A stretch of 64,000 nt of DNA, taken from Burkholderia puraquae (lineage in GTDB: Bacteria; Pseudomonadota; Gammaproteobacteria; Burkholderiales; Burkholderiaceae). Below are positions 8,697 through 18,579 of the stretch, in pieces (the first letter of the stretch is position 1; the number at the start of each line of letters is the position of its first letter). Below the pieces are notes generated by a model. It made no database searches and was not told the DNA's origin. It saw only the letters and a list, made by a program, of their open reading frames with translations. Both the position numbers and the translations under genes were made by a program. Where the stretch lies: positions 62,001 to 126,000 of the forward strand of contig NZ_NBYX01000010.1 of the NCBI RefSeq assembly GCF_002099195.1. Direction: 5' to 3'.

Positions 8697-9656
8697 TCAA
8701 GACGTCACCGGCGGCATCGCCGCACGGTGGGGGGCAAGGTTCGCGCGGCGGGCATCGCGCGCACCGCGGCGCACTGCGCGCCAGTGCTCGCGGATCCGCT
8801 CGCGCTGTGCCGTATGCAGCGACAGCAGCACGTGCGCGAGGCCCGGGTAGACGCGCGTACCGACCAGCGTCCACCACCACCACGCGATCTCGCGCCGGAG
8901 CGGCGGCAGATGCTCGCGCAAGATCAGGTGCATGTTGTACGCGCCGTTGCTGATCGCATTCAGCGACGCGGCATCGCGCCGGTCGTCGTCGAAGCGCTCG
9001 GCCGGAAAATGATCGACCGCGATCGCCGGGTCGTAGACGAGCTTCCAGCCGTCGCGCTGCACGCGCATGCTGAATCCCATGTCGTTGTGCACCTGCGCGC
9101 CGGCGCCGCGCAGCCGCGTATCGAAGCGCAGCCGCTCGATCGCGGCGCGGCGGTAGCTCATGTTCGCGCCTTTCAGCATGTCGACTTCGCGCATGCCGCC
9201 GACACCGAGGTGATGATTGCCGACGATCTTGCCGGACAGCGTGAGCTGGCCCACGAGTTCGCGCGATTCGTCGAGCACGCGGCCCTTCTCGTGCACCCAG
9301 TCGCGCCCGCCGACCGCGCCCACGCGCGGATCGGCCTCGAATACCGATTCGACGCGTGCAAGCCAGTCGGGGTGCGGCGCCGCATCGTCGTCGGTGATCG
9401 CCACGATGTCGCCGTTCGCGGAGTCGAGCCCCTTGTTCAGCGCGGCGACCTGGCCCGGCACGTCGACCGGCACGATGCGCAGCGGCAGCGCGCCGCCGAC
9501 CGCCGGATCGGCAAGCCGCTCATGCGTGGCATCGTCCTCCGGGCGCGCGACGACGATCACCTCGTCGGGCAGCCGATGCTGCCGCTGCAGCGCCAGCAGG
9601 CAGCGCGCGAGGTCGGCTGGGCGCCGGTAGGTCGGAACGAGCACGGAAATTTTCAT
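8697..9656 (-). CDS. bceG: Cepacian glycosyltransferase BceG (GT2 family)
   Basis: 319-residue inverting GT-A glycosyltransferase. It opens with KISVLVPTYRRPADLARCL, typical of GT2, has the metal-binding DxD-type triplet in VAITDDDAAPHPDWL around residue 105, and a later acidic/NDMGFSMR segment that may hold the catalytic base. A short hydrophobic WWWW segment near 275 suggests membrane association. The start at 9656 is chosen for the AGGAGA site; the frame is open 10 codons further without one. It extends the lipid-linked repeat unit; the donor sugar is not deducible here. Confidence 0.87.
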   Translation of the reverse strand: MKISVLVPTYRRPADLARCLLALQRQHRLPDEVIVVARPEDDATHERLADPAVGGALPLRIVPVDVPGQVAALNKGLDSANGDIVAITDDDAAPHPDWLARVESVFEADPRVGAVGGRDWVHEKGRVLDESRELVGQLTLSGKIVGNHHLGVGGMREVDMLKGANMSYRRAAIERLRFDTRLRGAGAQVHNDMGFSMRVQRDGWKLVYDPAIAVDHFPAERFDDDRRDAASLNAISNGAYNMHLILREHLPPLRREIAWWWWTLVGTRVYPGLAHVLLSLHTAQRERIREHWRAVRRGARDARRANLAPHRAAMPPVTS

Positions 9657-9720
9657 CGTTGGTTCTCCTGTCGGCCGGGCGGGCAACGCTCGCTGCCCGC
9701 CGGGTTACGTGCGATGCGGA

Positions 9721-11946
9721 TCAGGCGCTCAGGTACTCATGCACGGCCGCATAGCCGCGGCCGTAGCCGCGCGCCTTCGGCGGTACGCCGTTGAAGATCC
9801 CGCCTTCCAGGTCGACACCCGCGGTGCGCAGGCGCTTGATCGCGTCGGCGATCTCGCCTTCGGTATGCATGCCCGAGCGCAGCACAAGGAACGTCGAGCC
9901 GGCCATGCGGCCGATGATGGTCGCGTCGGTCACCGCCAGCACCGGCGGCGAATCGATCAGCACGACGTCGTAGCGCTTGCCGAGCCCTTCCAGGTATTGC
10001 GGCAGGCGCGTCGACATCAGCAGCTCCGACGGGTTCGGCGGGCGCGTGCCGGCCGAGATGAACGACAGGCCCTGCACCGGCGTCTCGCGCACGGCCTCCT
10101 CGAGCGCCGACTGGTCGCTCAGCAGCTCGGACAGGCCCGGCTGCGAGGTGAGGCCGAAATAGCGGTCGAGCAGGCCGCGGCGCATGTCCGCGTCGATCAG
10201 CAGCACGCGCTTGCCCGAATGCGCGAGCAGCACCGCGAGGTTGACCGTCAGGAAGCTCTTGCCGATGCCGGGCGTCGGGCCGGTCAGCACGATCACGCGG
10301 TTCTTCGCATCCATCATCGCGAACTGCATCGCGGTGCGCAGGCTGCGCAGGCTCTCGACGCTGAGATCCTTCGGACGCAGGCTCGCGAGGATCGGCCGCG
10401 CGCGGCTGCCGCTCTTCTCCGCCTGCGCGTCGAGCTTCACCTGCTCGGCGCTTTGCGGCACCAGCCCGTACAGCGGCAGGTTGAATGCGCGCTCGATGCG
10501 GTCGGGATCCTCGATGCCCTGGAACAGGTTGCGGCGCAGGAACACGACGCCCGTGCCGAGGATCAGCCCGAGGAACACGGCGGCCGACAGGATCAGCACC
10601 TTCTTCGGCTTGACCGGATCGCCCGGACGCAGCGCCGAATCGATGAGGTGGATGTTGCCGCCCGTGCCGGCCTTCTGCACCGACAGCTCCTGCACGCGGT
10701 TCAGCAGCAGCACGTAGATGTCTTCGGCAACCTTCGCGTCGCGCTGCAGCTGGACGGCCTTCACTTCGGTGGCCGGCAGGCTGCGGAAGCGGTTGCTGAA
10801 CTTGTCCTTCTCGCCCTGCAGCTCCGCGAGCTGCTGCTTCGCGGCGATCACCATCGGATGCGAATCGGTGAAGCGCTGCGCGAGCGACGCGAGCTGCAGG
10901 CGCTGCGCGGCGATCTGCTGCTCGTACTGCACGCTGCCCTCGAGGTAGACCTTCGCCTCGTCGCTCGCGTTGATCGAGCCCGACGTGCGCTGGTACTGCG
11001 TCAGCGCGGCTTCCGCGCGTTCGAGGTCGGCCTTCAGGCGCGGCTCCTCGCCCTTCAGGAAGTCGAGCATCTTGGTCGCCTCGGCCTGCTTCGCGACCAC
11101 GTGCTGGTTCAGGTACGACTGCGCGAGCGCGTTCGCGATCGCGGCGGTCTGGTCCGGGTCCTTGCCTTCGAGCGAGATCTGCACGACACCCGTCTGCTTG
11201 CCCTGCTCGGTCACCTGGATGCCGGTCTGGAAGCCGCTGATCGCATCGAGATCGTTGTAGCGAACCACCGTGAACTGCGTGCCGGGGCGCGCGACCAGCT
11301 TCGACACGAGCAGCGTCACGCCGCCGCCCTGCGCCGATTCGCCGACATGGCCCGACAGCAGCCGCATGCCGTTCCGGTCGACGATCGAATAGGTGCCATT
11401 CGGGCCGGCCGTCAGCGTCAGCTTCTTGCCTTCGAGCGCGGGCACGACATTGATCGAATCGACGTCGGCGACTTCGCCGCCCCACGCGTACGACTTCAGG
11501 CCGAGCCACGGCCGGCCCGGTTCGCCCGGCGTCGCGATGCGCGCGGCGAGGCTGCCGATCACCGGCAGCGTCTTCGGCACGACCGAGAAATTCAGCTTGA
11601 ACTGCTCGACCACCGGCGCGACCACGCCACGGCTCTTGATGATCTCGATTTCCGCATCGGTCGGGGCCTGCTGCGGGCCGCTGTTGATCATCGCGCCCGT
11701 CTGCGTCTGCGTGAGCGCCTGCGACGTGTTGTCGTTGCCCTCGACCCGCACGTGCACGTCGGCCTGGTAGACCGGCTTCGCGATGTAGCAGTAGAGGCCG
11801 GCGAGCGCGACGACCGTCACCGCGATGCCGAGCAGCAGCCAGATGTCGTCCATGATCACCTGGAGCAGCTGGCCGAGGACGACGTCCTCTTCCTCGGTTT
11901 TCGCGGTCAGGTCCGCGTAGGAGTGTTTCGCTTGCGTGTTCACCAT
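9721..11946 (-). CDS. bceF: Tyrosine autokinase and chain-length co-polymerase BceF (Wzc-like)
   Basis: 741-residue inner-membrane BY-kinase. Transmembrane helices near 33-56 and 450-472 enclose a periplasmic Wzz-type domain with a long helical region (about 300-420). The cytoplasmic kinase carries Walker A GPTPGIGKS (556-564), Walker A' LLIDAD (582-587) and Walker B VVLIDSPP (661-668). The tail has only three tyrosines (Y728, Y732, Y738), a short cluster for autophosphorylation. It should work with the outer-membrane exporter BceE and be dephosphorylated by BceD to set polymer length and export. Start uses a CGGGAACGA site. Assignment is firm from domains and context. Confidence 0.93.
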   Translation of the reverse strand: MVNTQAKHSYADLTAKTEEEDVVLGQLLQVIMDDIWLLLGIAVTVVALAGLYCYIAKPVYQADVHVRVEGNDNTSQALTQTQTGAMINSGPQQAPTDAEIEIIKSRGVVAPVVEQFKLNFSVVPKTLPVIGSLAARIATPGEPGRPWLGLKSYAWGGEVADVDSINVVPALEGKKLTLTAGPNGTYSIVDRNGMRLLSGHVGESAQGGGVTLLVSKLVARPGTQFTVVRYNDLDAISGFQTGIQVTEQGKQTGVVQISLEGKDPDQTAAIANALAQSYLNQHVVAKQAEATKMLDFLKGEEPRLKADLERAEAALTQYQRTSGSINASDEAKVYLEGSVQYEQQIAAQRLQLASLAQRFTDSHPMVIAAKQQLAELQGEKDKFSNRFRSLPATEVKAVQLQRDAKVAEDIYVLLLNRVQELSVQKAGTGGNIHLIDSALRPGDPVKPKKVLILSAAVFLGLILGTGVVFLRRNLFQGIEDPDRIERAFNLPLYGLVPQSAEQVKLDAQAEKSGSRARPILASLRPKDLSVESLRSLRTAMQFAMMDAKNRVIVLTGPTPGIGKSFLTVNLAVLLAHSGKRVLLIDADMRRGLLDRYFGLTSQPGLSELLSDQSALEEAVRETPVQGLSFISAGTRPPNPSELLMSTRLPQYLEGLGKRYDVVLIDSPPVLAVTDATIIGRMAGSTFLVLRSGMHTEGEIADAIKRLRTAGVDLEGGIFNGVPPKARGYGRGYAAVHEYLSA

Positions 11947-11996
11947 TCGTTCCCGCTTGAGTGGTGCCGGGGCGGAGGCGCCGCCCCGGCGGGCTA

Positions 11997-13175
11997 TCAG
12001 CGCGTGATTTGCCGCATGTAGAAGATCGTCTGGATCGTCGGCAGCACCTGCTGCAGCACACGGTTGAACTGCACCGAGCTGGCCGTGCTGACGTAGACGA
12101 CGTCGAGCGGCTGAAGCGGGAAGCGGCTCGACAGCATCAGCGCATCGGGCTGCGTCATGTCGAGACGGAACACTTCAGGCTTCGTCGGGTTGTCGCGCAT
12201 GCCGCGCATCACGTAGATCTTGCGCGGGTTCGCGTCGGTGTCGAGGATGCCGCCGCCCGCGGTCAGCGCGTCGGCGATGGTCAGCCTGCCCTTGAGCATC
12301 GGCACCGTGACCGGCGTCTTGACCTCGCCCATGATGAACACGCGGCTGTCGCTGCGGTCCGGCACGTTGACGATGTCGCCCGGCTGCAGCATCACGTTCT
12401 GCTTCACTTCGCCGCGATCGAGCACGCCGTTCGCGTCGAGCGTGTAGAGCTTGCCGTCGCGCGTCAGGCGCACGCGCTGCAGGTCGGCCTCGTTGGTCGA
12501 GCCGCCCGAGCGCGAGATCGCGTCGACGAGCGTCAGCGGCACGTCGCTCACCGCGAGCGGGCCCGGCTGCTTCACCTCGCCGGTCACCTGCACCTTCTGG
12601 CTGCGGAACGACAGCACGCGCACGTCGAGCTGCGGATTCTTCACGTAGCGCGACAGCGTGGTGGCCATCTGCTCGCGGATCTGCGCGACCGTCTTGCCGG
12701 CCACCTTGATGCGGCCGACGAACGGGAAGAAGATCGTGCCGTCCGAGGCCACCGTCTGGCCGTACGGATCGGCCTGGCCGGGCAGCGCGGTCGTATACGG
12801 CTGCTGCAACGCACCCGCGACCGTCTGCGTCGTGTTGCCGCCGCTCGAGAACGACTGGCCCTGCGGCGTCGTCAGCTCGGGGTGGTCCCACACGGTGACG
12901 CCGAGGATGTCCTGAGGGCCGACGCGGTACACGTATTCCGACGGATCGGTATAACGTCCCGGCGGCAGCGGATGGTCGACCTGCGCCTTCTGCAGCTGGT
13001 CCATCACCACTTTGGCGTCGATGTAATGAACCGGATAGGTTTCGGCCGCTTGCTGCCGGCCTTCGTCCTTCAGGTTCGACGAGTCGAGGTAGTTGCCGGG
13101 AGCGGTTGCACAGGCTGACAGGAAAGTCGTCAGCGCGACGGCAAGCGCCACCGGGCGCATCGGGCGTTTCAGCAT
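11997..13175 (-). CDS. bceE: Outer-membrane polysaccharide export lipoprotein BceE (Wza-like)
   Basis: 392-residue lipoprotein with a type II signal: short basic start, hydrophobic core and lipobox LSAC (cysteine near 22). The polysaccharide-export (Poly_export) domain begins around EYVYRVGPQDILGVTVWDHP and is followed by repeated SLBB-type segments (QVTGEVKQPGPLAVS, VFIMGEVKTPVTVP). It would form the outer-membrane channel that meets BceF. It overlaps the end of bceD by 7 bases if ATG 13175 is used; ATG 13190, five codons earlier, is the alternative, and neither has an ideal ribosome site. Confidence 0.92.
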   Translation of the reverse strand: MLKRPMRPVALAVALTTFLSACATAPGNYLDSSNLKDEGRQQAAETYPVHYIDAKVVMDQLQKAQVDHPLPPGRYTDPSEYVYRVGPQDILGVTVWDHPELTTPQGQSFSSGGNTTQTVAGALQQPYTTALPGQADPYGQTVASDGTIFFPFVGRIKVAGKTVAQIREQMATTLSRYVKNPQLDVRVLSFRSQKVQVTGEVKQPGPLAVSDVPLTLVDAISRSGGSTNEADLQRVRLTRDGKLYTLDANGVLDRGEVKQNVMLQPGDIVNVPDRSDSRVFIMGEVKTPVTVPMLKGRLTIADALTAGGGILDTDANPRKIYVMRGMRDNPTKPEVFRLDMTQPDALMLSSRFPLQPLDVVYVSTASSVQFNRVLQQVLPTIQTIFYMRQITR

Positions 13176-13612
13176 AGTTTCTGTAGCCATCCTTGAACCA
13201 GACGTTCGATCAGTGAGTAGCTCTCGCGGTAATCGGCCTCGGGGCCGCCGTGCGGATCGGCAATCTCGGCCCCTTCCCACTTGCCGAGCAGGTGGACCTT
13301 GCCGCGCGCGAACGGATCGACCGATTCGACGGCCGCGATCTGTCCGCGCTCGCTGACGAGAATCAGGTCGGCGTCGCGCACGATCCGGCGCGACAGCCGC
13401 CGCGAGCGGTGGGTCGTCGCATCGACGCCCCGCTCGGCGAGCAACTGCCGCATCACCGGATCGATGCCGTCGCCGTCGTTCGCATGCACGCCGGCCGAGT
13501 GGAACGTCGGGCGCGGGCCGCCGCGCGACGCGGCGTGCGACTTGAACAGCATTTCCGCTGCCGGGCTGCGGCACACGTTCGCGTGGCAGACGATCAGGAT
13601 GTTCCGGAACAT
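13169..13612 (-). CDS. bceD: Low-molecular-weight protein tyrosine phosphatase BceD
   Basis: 147-residue LMW-PTP. The phosphate loop C-x5-R is CHANVCRSP with catalytic C9 and R15 at the N-terminus, and the general acid lies in the IADPHGGPEADY segment. It is predicted to dephosphorylate the BceF tyrosine tail in the cytoplasm, completing the Wzb/Wzc-style switch used in capsule and exopolysaccharide export. It lies between bceC (30-base gap) and bceE (short overlap), and its length is normal for the family. Confidence 0.94.
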   Translation of the reverse strand: MFRNILIVCHANVCRSPAAEMLFKSHAASRGGPRPTFHSAGVHANDGDGIDPVMRQLLAERGVDATTHRSRRLSRRIVRDADLILVSERGQIAAVESVDPFARGKVHLLGKWEGAEIADPHGGPEADYRESYSLIERLVQGWLQKLC

Positions 13613-13642
13613 GGCGTCTCTTAACGAGTGACGGGAAACGGG

Positions 13643-15055
13643 TTACGCGCTCGCGGGCGCGGTGCCCGGCACACGGGCGGCGACGGCCTGGCGCGAGCCC
13701 GGCCGGCCGATCGGGTGGTATTCGATGCCCTGCTCGCTCATCGTCTCCGGCTCGTACAGGTTGCGGCCGTCGAAGATCACCGGTGCTTTCCACAGGCGGC
13801 CGAGCGCGACGAAGTCGGGGCTCTTGAATGCCTTCCACTCGGTGACGATCACGAGGGCATCGGCATCGCGTGCGGCCTGCGCCTCGTCGTCGACGAAGGT
13901 CAGGCGCTCAAGCCAGCTCGGGTGATCGGCGAGATCGAGCGCGATCACCCGACGCGCTTCCTGCTGCGCGACCGGGTCGTACGCGGCGATGCGCGCCCCG
14001 CGCGACAGCAATTCGGCGATCAGCTCGCGGCTCGGCGCTTCGCGCATGTCGTCGGTGTTCGGCTTGAACGCGAGGCCCCAGATGGCGAACGTGCGGCCGG
14101 TCAGGTCTTCACCGAAGCGCGCGACGATCTTGTCGGCGAGCACGCGCTTTTGCGTCGCGTTGACCGACGATACGGCCTTCAGGATCTGCAGCGCCTGCCC
14201 GTGCTCGTCGGCCGTGCGGATCAGCGCTTCGACGTCCTTCGGGAAGCACGAGCCGCCGTAGCCGCAGCCGGCATACAGGAAGTGATAGCCGATGCGCGGA
14301 TCGGAGCCGATCCCGCGGCGCACGGCCTCGATGTCCGCGCCGAAGCGGTCGGCGAGGTTCGCCAGCTCGTTCATGAACGAGATGCGGGTCGCGAGCATCG
14401 CGTTCGCCGCGTATTTCGTGAACTCGGCCGAGCGCACGTCCATGTACAGCGTGCGTTCGTGGTTGCGGTTGAACGGCGCGTAGAGCTTCTTCATCAGCTC
14501 GCGGGCACGCTCGCCCGGCACGTCGTCGTCGCAGCCGATCACGATGCGGTCCGGCCGCGTGAAATCGTCGACCGCCGCGCCTTCCTTCAGGAATTCCGGA
14601 TTCGACACGACCGAGAACATCTGGTCGCCGCCGCGCTTCGCGAGCTCTTCCGCCACCGCCGCGCGCACGCGCTCGGCCGTGCCGACCGGCACCGTCGACT
14701 TGTCGACGATCACCTTGAAGCCCGTCATGTAGCGGCCGATGTTGCGCGCCGCCGCGAGCACGTACTGCAGGTCGGCCGAGCCGTCCTCGTCGGGCGGCGT
14801 GCCGACCGCGATGAACTGCACGTCGCCGTGCGCGACCGCGGCCTCGATATCGGTCGAGAAACGCAGGCGGCCGGCCGAGCGGTTGCGCGCGATGACCTCC
14901 TTGAGGCCCGGCTCATGGATCGGCACGCCGCCGTTGTTCAGGATGTCGATCTTTGCCTGGTCGACGTCGAGACAGAACACGTCGTGCCCGATGTCGGCGA
15001 GACATGCGCCGGTGACAAGACCTACGTAACCGCTGCCGATGATAGTCAGATTCAT
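13643..15055 (-). CDS. bceC: UDP-glucose 6-dehydrogenase BceC
   Basis: 470-residue enzyme oxidising UDP-glucose to UDP-glucuronate with two NAD+, the source of cepacian's glucuronic acid. The Rossmann motif GSGYVG is at residues 7-12, the [10 protein letters not shown] block around 152, a conserved lysine in EFTKYAANA (about 214), and the catalytic cysteine is C270 in [12 protein letters not shown]-terminal UDP-binding domain begins near 320. It follows bceB by 73 bases, with an AGAGG ribosome site. The tail after residue 450 is Ala/Pro-rich and dispensable-looking. Confidence 0.95.
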   Translation of the reverse strand: MNLTIIGSGYVGLVTGACLADIGHDVFCLDVDQAKIDILNNGGVPIHEPGLKEVIARNRSAGRLRFSTDIEAAVAHGDVQFIAVGTPPDEDGSADLQYVLAAARNIGRYMTGFKVIVDKSTVPVGTAERVRAAVAEELAKRGGDQMFSVVSNPEFLKEGAAVDDFTRPDRIVIGCDDDVPGERARELMKKLYAPFNRNHERTLYMDVRSAEFTKYAANAMLATRISFMNELANLADRFGADIEAVRRGIGSDPRIGYHFLYAGCGYGGSCFPKDVEALIRTADEHGQALQILKAVSSVNATQKRVLADKIVARFGEDLTGRTFAIWGLAFKPNTDDMREAPSRELIAELLSRGARIAAYDPVAQQEARRVIALDLADHPSWLERLTFVDDEAQAARDADALVIVTEWKAFKSPDFVALGRLWKAPVIFDGRNLYEPETMSEQGIEYHPIGRPGSRQAVAARVPGTAPASA

Positions 15056-15128
15056 GATGTGTCGGACCTCTTGACCAATGATTCGAAATTCGTAAAACCG
15101 GAATGCCTGCGTGGCGCGATCTCGGTAC

Positions 15129-16502
15129 TCAGTACGCGTTGCTGCCGGTGAAGCCTTTCCAGAGCGTCAGCACGACGATCTTGATGTCGAGCCAGAACGA
15201 CCAGTTCTGCATGTAGTACAGATCGAGCTTCACGCGTCCCATCATCTTCTCGATCTGGTCGGTCTCGCCGCGAAAGCCGTTGATCTGAGCCCACCCGGTG
15301 ATGCCCGGCTTGATCCGGTAGCGGAACATGTAGCCCTTGACCAGATCCTTGTAGATGTCGTCGTGCGCGAGCGCATGCGGGCGCGGGCCGACGACCGACA
15401 TCTCGCCCTTCAGCACGTTGATGAACTGCGGCAGCTCGTCGAGGCTCGTACGGCGCAGGAACCGGCCGACCGGCGTCACGCGCGTGTCGTTCTTCGTGGC
15501 CTGCGTCACCTGCCCGGCCACTTCCTGGTGCACCTTCATCGAGCGAAACTTGTAGATCTCGAACTCGTGCCCGTCGATCCCCTTGCGCTTCTGGCGGAAG
15601 AACACCGGCCCGCGCGACGTCAGCTTGATCAGGGCAGCGATCAGCACCATCACCGGCGCGAGCGCCGTGAGCGCGGCCAGCGCGAACAGCCGGTCGAACA
15701 CGAACTTCGGCAGGATCCGCACGTCGGTGATCGGCGACGCCGCGAGGTTGATCGCCGGCACGCCGAGCACCTCGACCACTTCCTGGTTGAAGAACGACAG
15801 CGTGCGCACGTCCGGGATGAAGCGGATATTCACGAAGTCGTGGCGGAACACCGTCACGATCTGGTGAATCCGGCGCTCTTCCGTGATCGGCAGCGTGAGC
15901 CACAGCTCGCTGATCGCGCGGCTGCGCACCAGCCACACCAGCGATTCGAACTGCCGCTCGATGCGCACGTCGTCGAGCGCCACTTCGCCCGGCGCTTCGG
16001 TTTCGTCGTACACGCACACCGGGTTGAAACCGGCTTCCGGCCGCGCCCGCATCTGCGCGATCAGCCGCCGCGCCGCCGGCGTGCCGCCGACGATCGCCAC
16101 CGCCTTCAGGTTGTAGCCGCCGCGGCGCAGTTGCCGCAGCACGACATGCACGCACGCCTTCGAGCCCGCGAGCAGCGCCATCGTCACGACCGCCCAGTAA
16201 CCGAGCCACAGCCGCGACAGGTCACCCGACTGATGAAAGCTGAAACTCAGCAGGATGCCCGCGAGCTCGACCACGAGCCACGCGAACGCGACGCGCCCCA
16301 CCAGCCCGACGAGACGCTTGCCGCGCCATGACTGGTAAATGCCGAAGGCGGGAAAACACACGACGACGAGCAGGCAATCGAACAGCATCATCGTGCGCTG
16401 CAGGTCGTTGAGCCAGATGCTGCCACCGTGCAGCGCGGCGGCGATCAGCGCCCCCGTCACGACCATCGCGATATCGATGACTCTCGCCAGCACGCTCAAC
16501 AT
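15129..16502 (-). CDS. bceB: Undecaprenyl-phosphate glucose phosphotransferase BceB (initiating transferase)
   Basis: 457-residue polyprenyl-phosphate hexose-1-phosphate transferase that starts the repeat unit by moving glucose-1-phosphate onto undecaprenyl phosphate. Four N-terminal membrane segments and a CoA-binding-like Rossmann region ([13 protein letters not shown]) precede the catalytic bacterial sugar transferase domain with [30 protein letters not shown] and VGPRP. The start at 16502 is chosen because GAGGAAG lies six bases upstream; a start 20 codons earlier has no ribosome site. First gene of the long minus-strand operon, divergent from bceA. Confidence 0.92.
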   Translation of the reverse strand: MLSVLARVIDIAMVVTGALIAAALHGGSIWLNDLQRTMMLFDCLLVVVCFPAFGIYQSWRGKRLVGLVGRVAFAWLVVELAGILLSFSFHQSGDLSRLWLGYWAVVTMALLAGSKACVHVVLRQLRRGGYNLKAVAIVGGTPAARRLIAQMRARPEAGFNPVCVYDETEAPGEVALDDVRIERQFESLVWLVRSRAISELWLTLPITEERRIHQIVTVFRHDFVNIRFIPDVRTLSFFNQEVVEVLGVPAINLAASPITDVRILPKFVFDRLFALAALTALAPVMVLIAALIKLTSRGPVFFRQKRKGIDGHEFEIYKFRSMKVHQEVAGQVTQATKNDTRVTPVGRFLRRTSLDELPQFINVLKGEMSVVGPRPHALAHDDIYKDLVKGYMFRYRIKPGITGWAQINGFRGETDQIEKMMGRVKLDLYYMQNWSFWLDIKIVVLTLWKGFTGSNAY

Positions 16503-16930
16503 GTCTGCTTCCTCTTTGAACAGGCGTTTGCCGAACAGCTCCTTGTGCGACCCTTGCCGCACATTCGATTCAAACGTTGCATGACGCTATTGAAGCGACA
16601 AGAAAATTCCTCCTCAAGCGCACAAGTATTTCGAAAAATAATCGGAAATTCTTGCCGCGAAGTTTTTGATTTAATTCGGCATGATTTCCCGAAATGTTCA
16701 GGAATCTGGAATTTTCCGGAAGCTTTACGATTTCCGCTCACCCTTTGCGGGCGGTCAAGACCAGCCGATTCCCGGATTTATTTTTTATTTTTTTATTTGC
16801 ACCGGATGCTAGCGCGGAAAATTCTTCCTGATGCGGGCCTGGCGAATATCAACCAATGGGCCCGGTTTTATTGTCGATTTACTTCATGCTACAACGACAG
16901 GCACTGACTTCAACCGTGGAGAGTGTCCTC
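16503..16930. promoter_or_regulatory. Divergent bceB/bceA control region (428 bases, AT-rich)
   Basis: No credible gene. The base composition drops sharply compared with neighbours between about 16600 and 16900. It contains repeated GGAAATTC/GGAATT-like blocks and a run of T and A around 16780-16800 (TTTATTTTTTATTTTTTTAT-like), which looks like a curved-DNA or regulator-binding tract. It should hold promoters for both bceA and the bceB-K operon; I could not place a confident -10/-35 pair. Confidence 0.6.
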
Positions 16931-18457
16931 ATGAATGCTCCGGCCGTGGCTGCCGAAACGCGCCATTCTTCTTCCGCCGCCCCCGCCGCCGGCACGCGCG
17001 TCGCCGTGCAACCGGTGATTCTCGCCGGCGGTTCCGGCACGCGCCTGTGGCCGATGTCGCGCGAACGTTTTCCGAAACAGCTGATCGGGCTGCTCGACGA
17101 ACATTCGCTGCTGCAGTCGACCGCGCTGCGCCTCGACGGCCTGACGGCCGACCATCCGCTGAACGACGACGTGCTGATCGTATGCGGCGAGGATCACCGC
17201 TTCACCACCGCGGAACAGCTGCGCCTGACCGGCAAAGCTGCGTCGATCATGCTCGAGCCGATCGGCCGCGACACCGCGCCCGCGCTGACGCTCGCCGCGC
17301 TGCGCCTCGTCGCCGGCGGCAATGACGCGGTGATGACCGTCATGCCGGCCGACCATGCGGTCGCCGACCTGCCGCGCTTTCACGCCGCCGTCGCGGCCGG
17401 CGTGCACTGCGCGATGCAAGGCAAGATCGCGACGATGGGCATCGTGCCCAAGCACGCTGAAACCGGCTACGGCTACATCCGCGTCGGCGCGCCGCTCGGC
17501 GACGCCGCGACGGGCAGCCTCGACGTGCGCCGCCTCGACCGTTTCGTCGAGAAGCCGCATCTCGAACTCGCTCAGCAGTACGTCGCATCGGGCGAATACT
17601 GGTGGAACAGCGGCATCTTCATCGTTCGCGCGTCGGTCTGGCTGAAGGCGATCCGCCAGCTCGAACCCGCGATCTACGCGGCCTGCGAACAGGCCGTCGC
17701 CCAGGGCAAGGCCGATGGCGATTTCTTCCGCGTCGATCGCGATGCATTCGCCGCGTCGCCGTCGAACTCGATCGACTACGCGGTGATGGAGCCGCTCGCG
17801 AGCCTGCCGCAACTGTGCGAGAGCGTCGTCGTGCCGCTCGACGCGGGCTGGTCGGACGTCGGCTCGTGGGACGCGATCTGGCAGATCTCGCCGAAGGACG
17901 AAGCCGGGAACGTCGGCCGCGGCCACGTGCTGCTCGAAGGCGCGGAATCGACGTTCGCGCATTCGGAAAGCCGGCTCGTCGCCTGCGTCGGCACGCAGAA
18001 CCTGGTCGTCGTCGAAACCCCCGACGCCGTGCTCGTCGCGGACAAGTCGCGCGTGCAGGACGTGAAGAAAATCGTCGGGCGCATCAAGGCGCAACGCGGC
18101 GCGGAAGCTGCCGATCACCGCAAGGTGCATCGCCCGTGGGGCCACTACGACTCGGTCGACATGGGCGAACGCTTCCAGGTGAAACGCATCGTCGTGAAGC
18201 CGGGTGCGCGACTGTCGCTGCAGATGCACCACCACCGTGCCGAACACTGGATCGTCGTGCGCGGCACCGCGCGCATCACGCGCGGCGACGAAACGTTCCT
18301 GCTGTCCGAAAACGAATCGACGTACATCCCGCTCGGCGTGTCGCACCGCCTGGAGAACCCGGGCAAGATGCCGCTCGAGCTGATCGAAGTGCAGTCGGGC
18401 GCGTATCTCGGCGAGGACGACATCGTCCGCTTCGACGATACCTACGGCCGGCAGTAA
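16931..18457 (+). CDS. bceA: Bifunctional mannose-1-phosphate guanylyltransferase / phosphomannose isomerase BceA
   Basis: 508-residue two-domain enzyme making GDP-mannose for cepacian (and onward GDP-rhamnose). The N-terminal nucleotidyltransferase has the pyrophosphorylase signature GGSGTRLWPMSRERFPKQ (33-50) and FVEKPHLE. The C-terminal type II isomerase is a cupin with LQMHHHRAEHWIVVRGTA holding metal-binding histidines. The start at 16931 follows a GGAGAG site; an upstream in-frame ATG at 16856 lacks one. It is divergent from bceB, separating precursor supply from assembly genes. A 12-bp hairpin follows the stop. Confidence 0.95.
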   Translation: MNAPAVAAETRHSSSAAPAAGTRVAVQPVILAGGSGTRLWPMSRERFPKQLIGLLDEHSLLQSTALRLDGLTADHPLNDDVLIVCGEDHRFTTAEQLRLTGKAASIMLEPIGRDTAPALTLAALRLVAGGNDAVMTVMPADHAVADLPRFHAAVAAGVHCAMQGKIATMGIVPKHAETGYGYIRVGAPLGDAATGSLDVRRLDRFVEKPHLELAQQYVASGEYWWNSGIFIVRASVWLKAIRQLEPAIYAACEQAVAQGKADGDFFRVDRDAFAASPSNSIDYAVMEPLASLPQLCESVVVPLDAGWSDVGSWDAIWQISPKDEAGNVGRGHVLLEGAESTFAHSESRLVACVGTQNLVVVETPDAVLVADKSRVQDVKKIVGRIKAQRGAEAADHRKVHRPWGHYDSVDMGERFQVKRIVVKPGARLSLQMHHHRAEHWIVVRGTARITRGDETFLLSENESTYIPLGVSHRLENPGKMPLELIEVQSGAYLGEDDIVRFDDTYGRQ

Positions 18458-18468
18458 TGCAATGCGCC

Positions 18469-18499
18469 CCGGGGCGCCGCTTCGACAGCGGCGCCCCGG
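18469..18499 (+). terminator. Strong hairpin after bceA
   Basis: Perfect 12-bp inverted repeat CCGGGGCGCCGC / GCGGCGCCCCGG with a seven-base loop, 11 bases after the bceA stop. No T-run follows, so termination efficiency is uncertain; it may also act for the convergent gene at 18580. Confidence 0.55.
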
Positions 18500-18579
18500 A
18501 CCAGGCAGGCATGGAATGACGGGACTTCCGCGCAGGCGTCGTGGCACACGACGGCCCGCGCGTGTCGTCAATACCGCGA

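Noticed and set aside
9709-12021. 770-codon open frame on the plus strand
   Set aside because: Antisense to bceF with shadow composition; the minus-strand kinase has all catalytic motifs.
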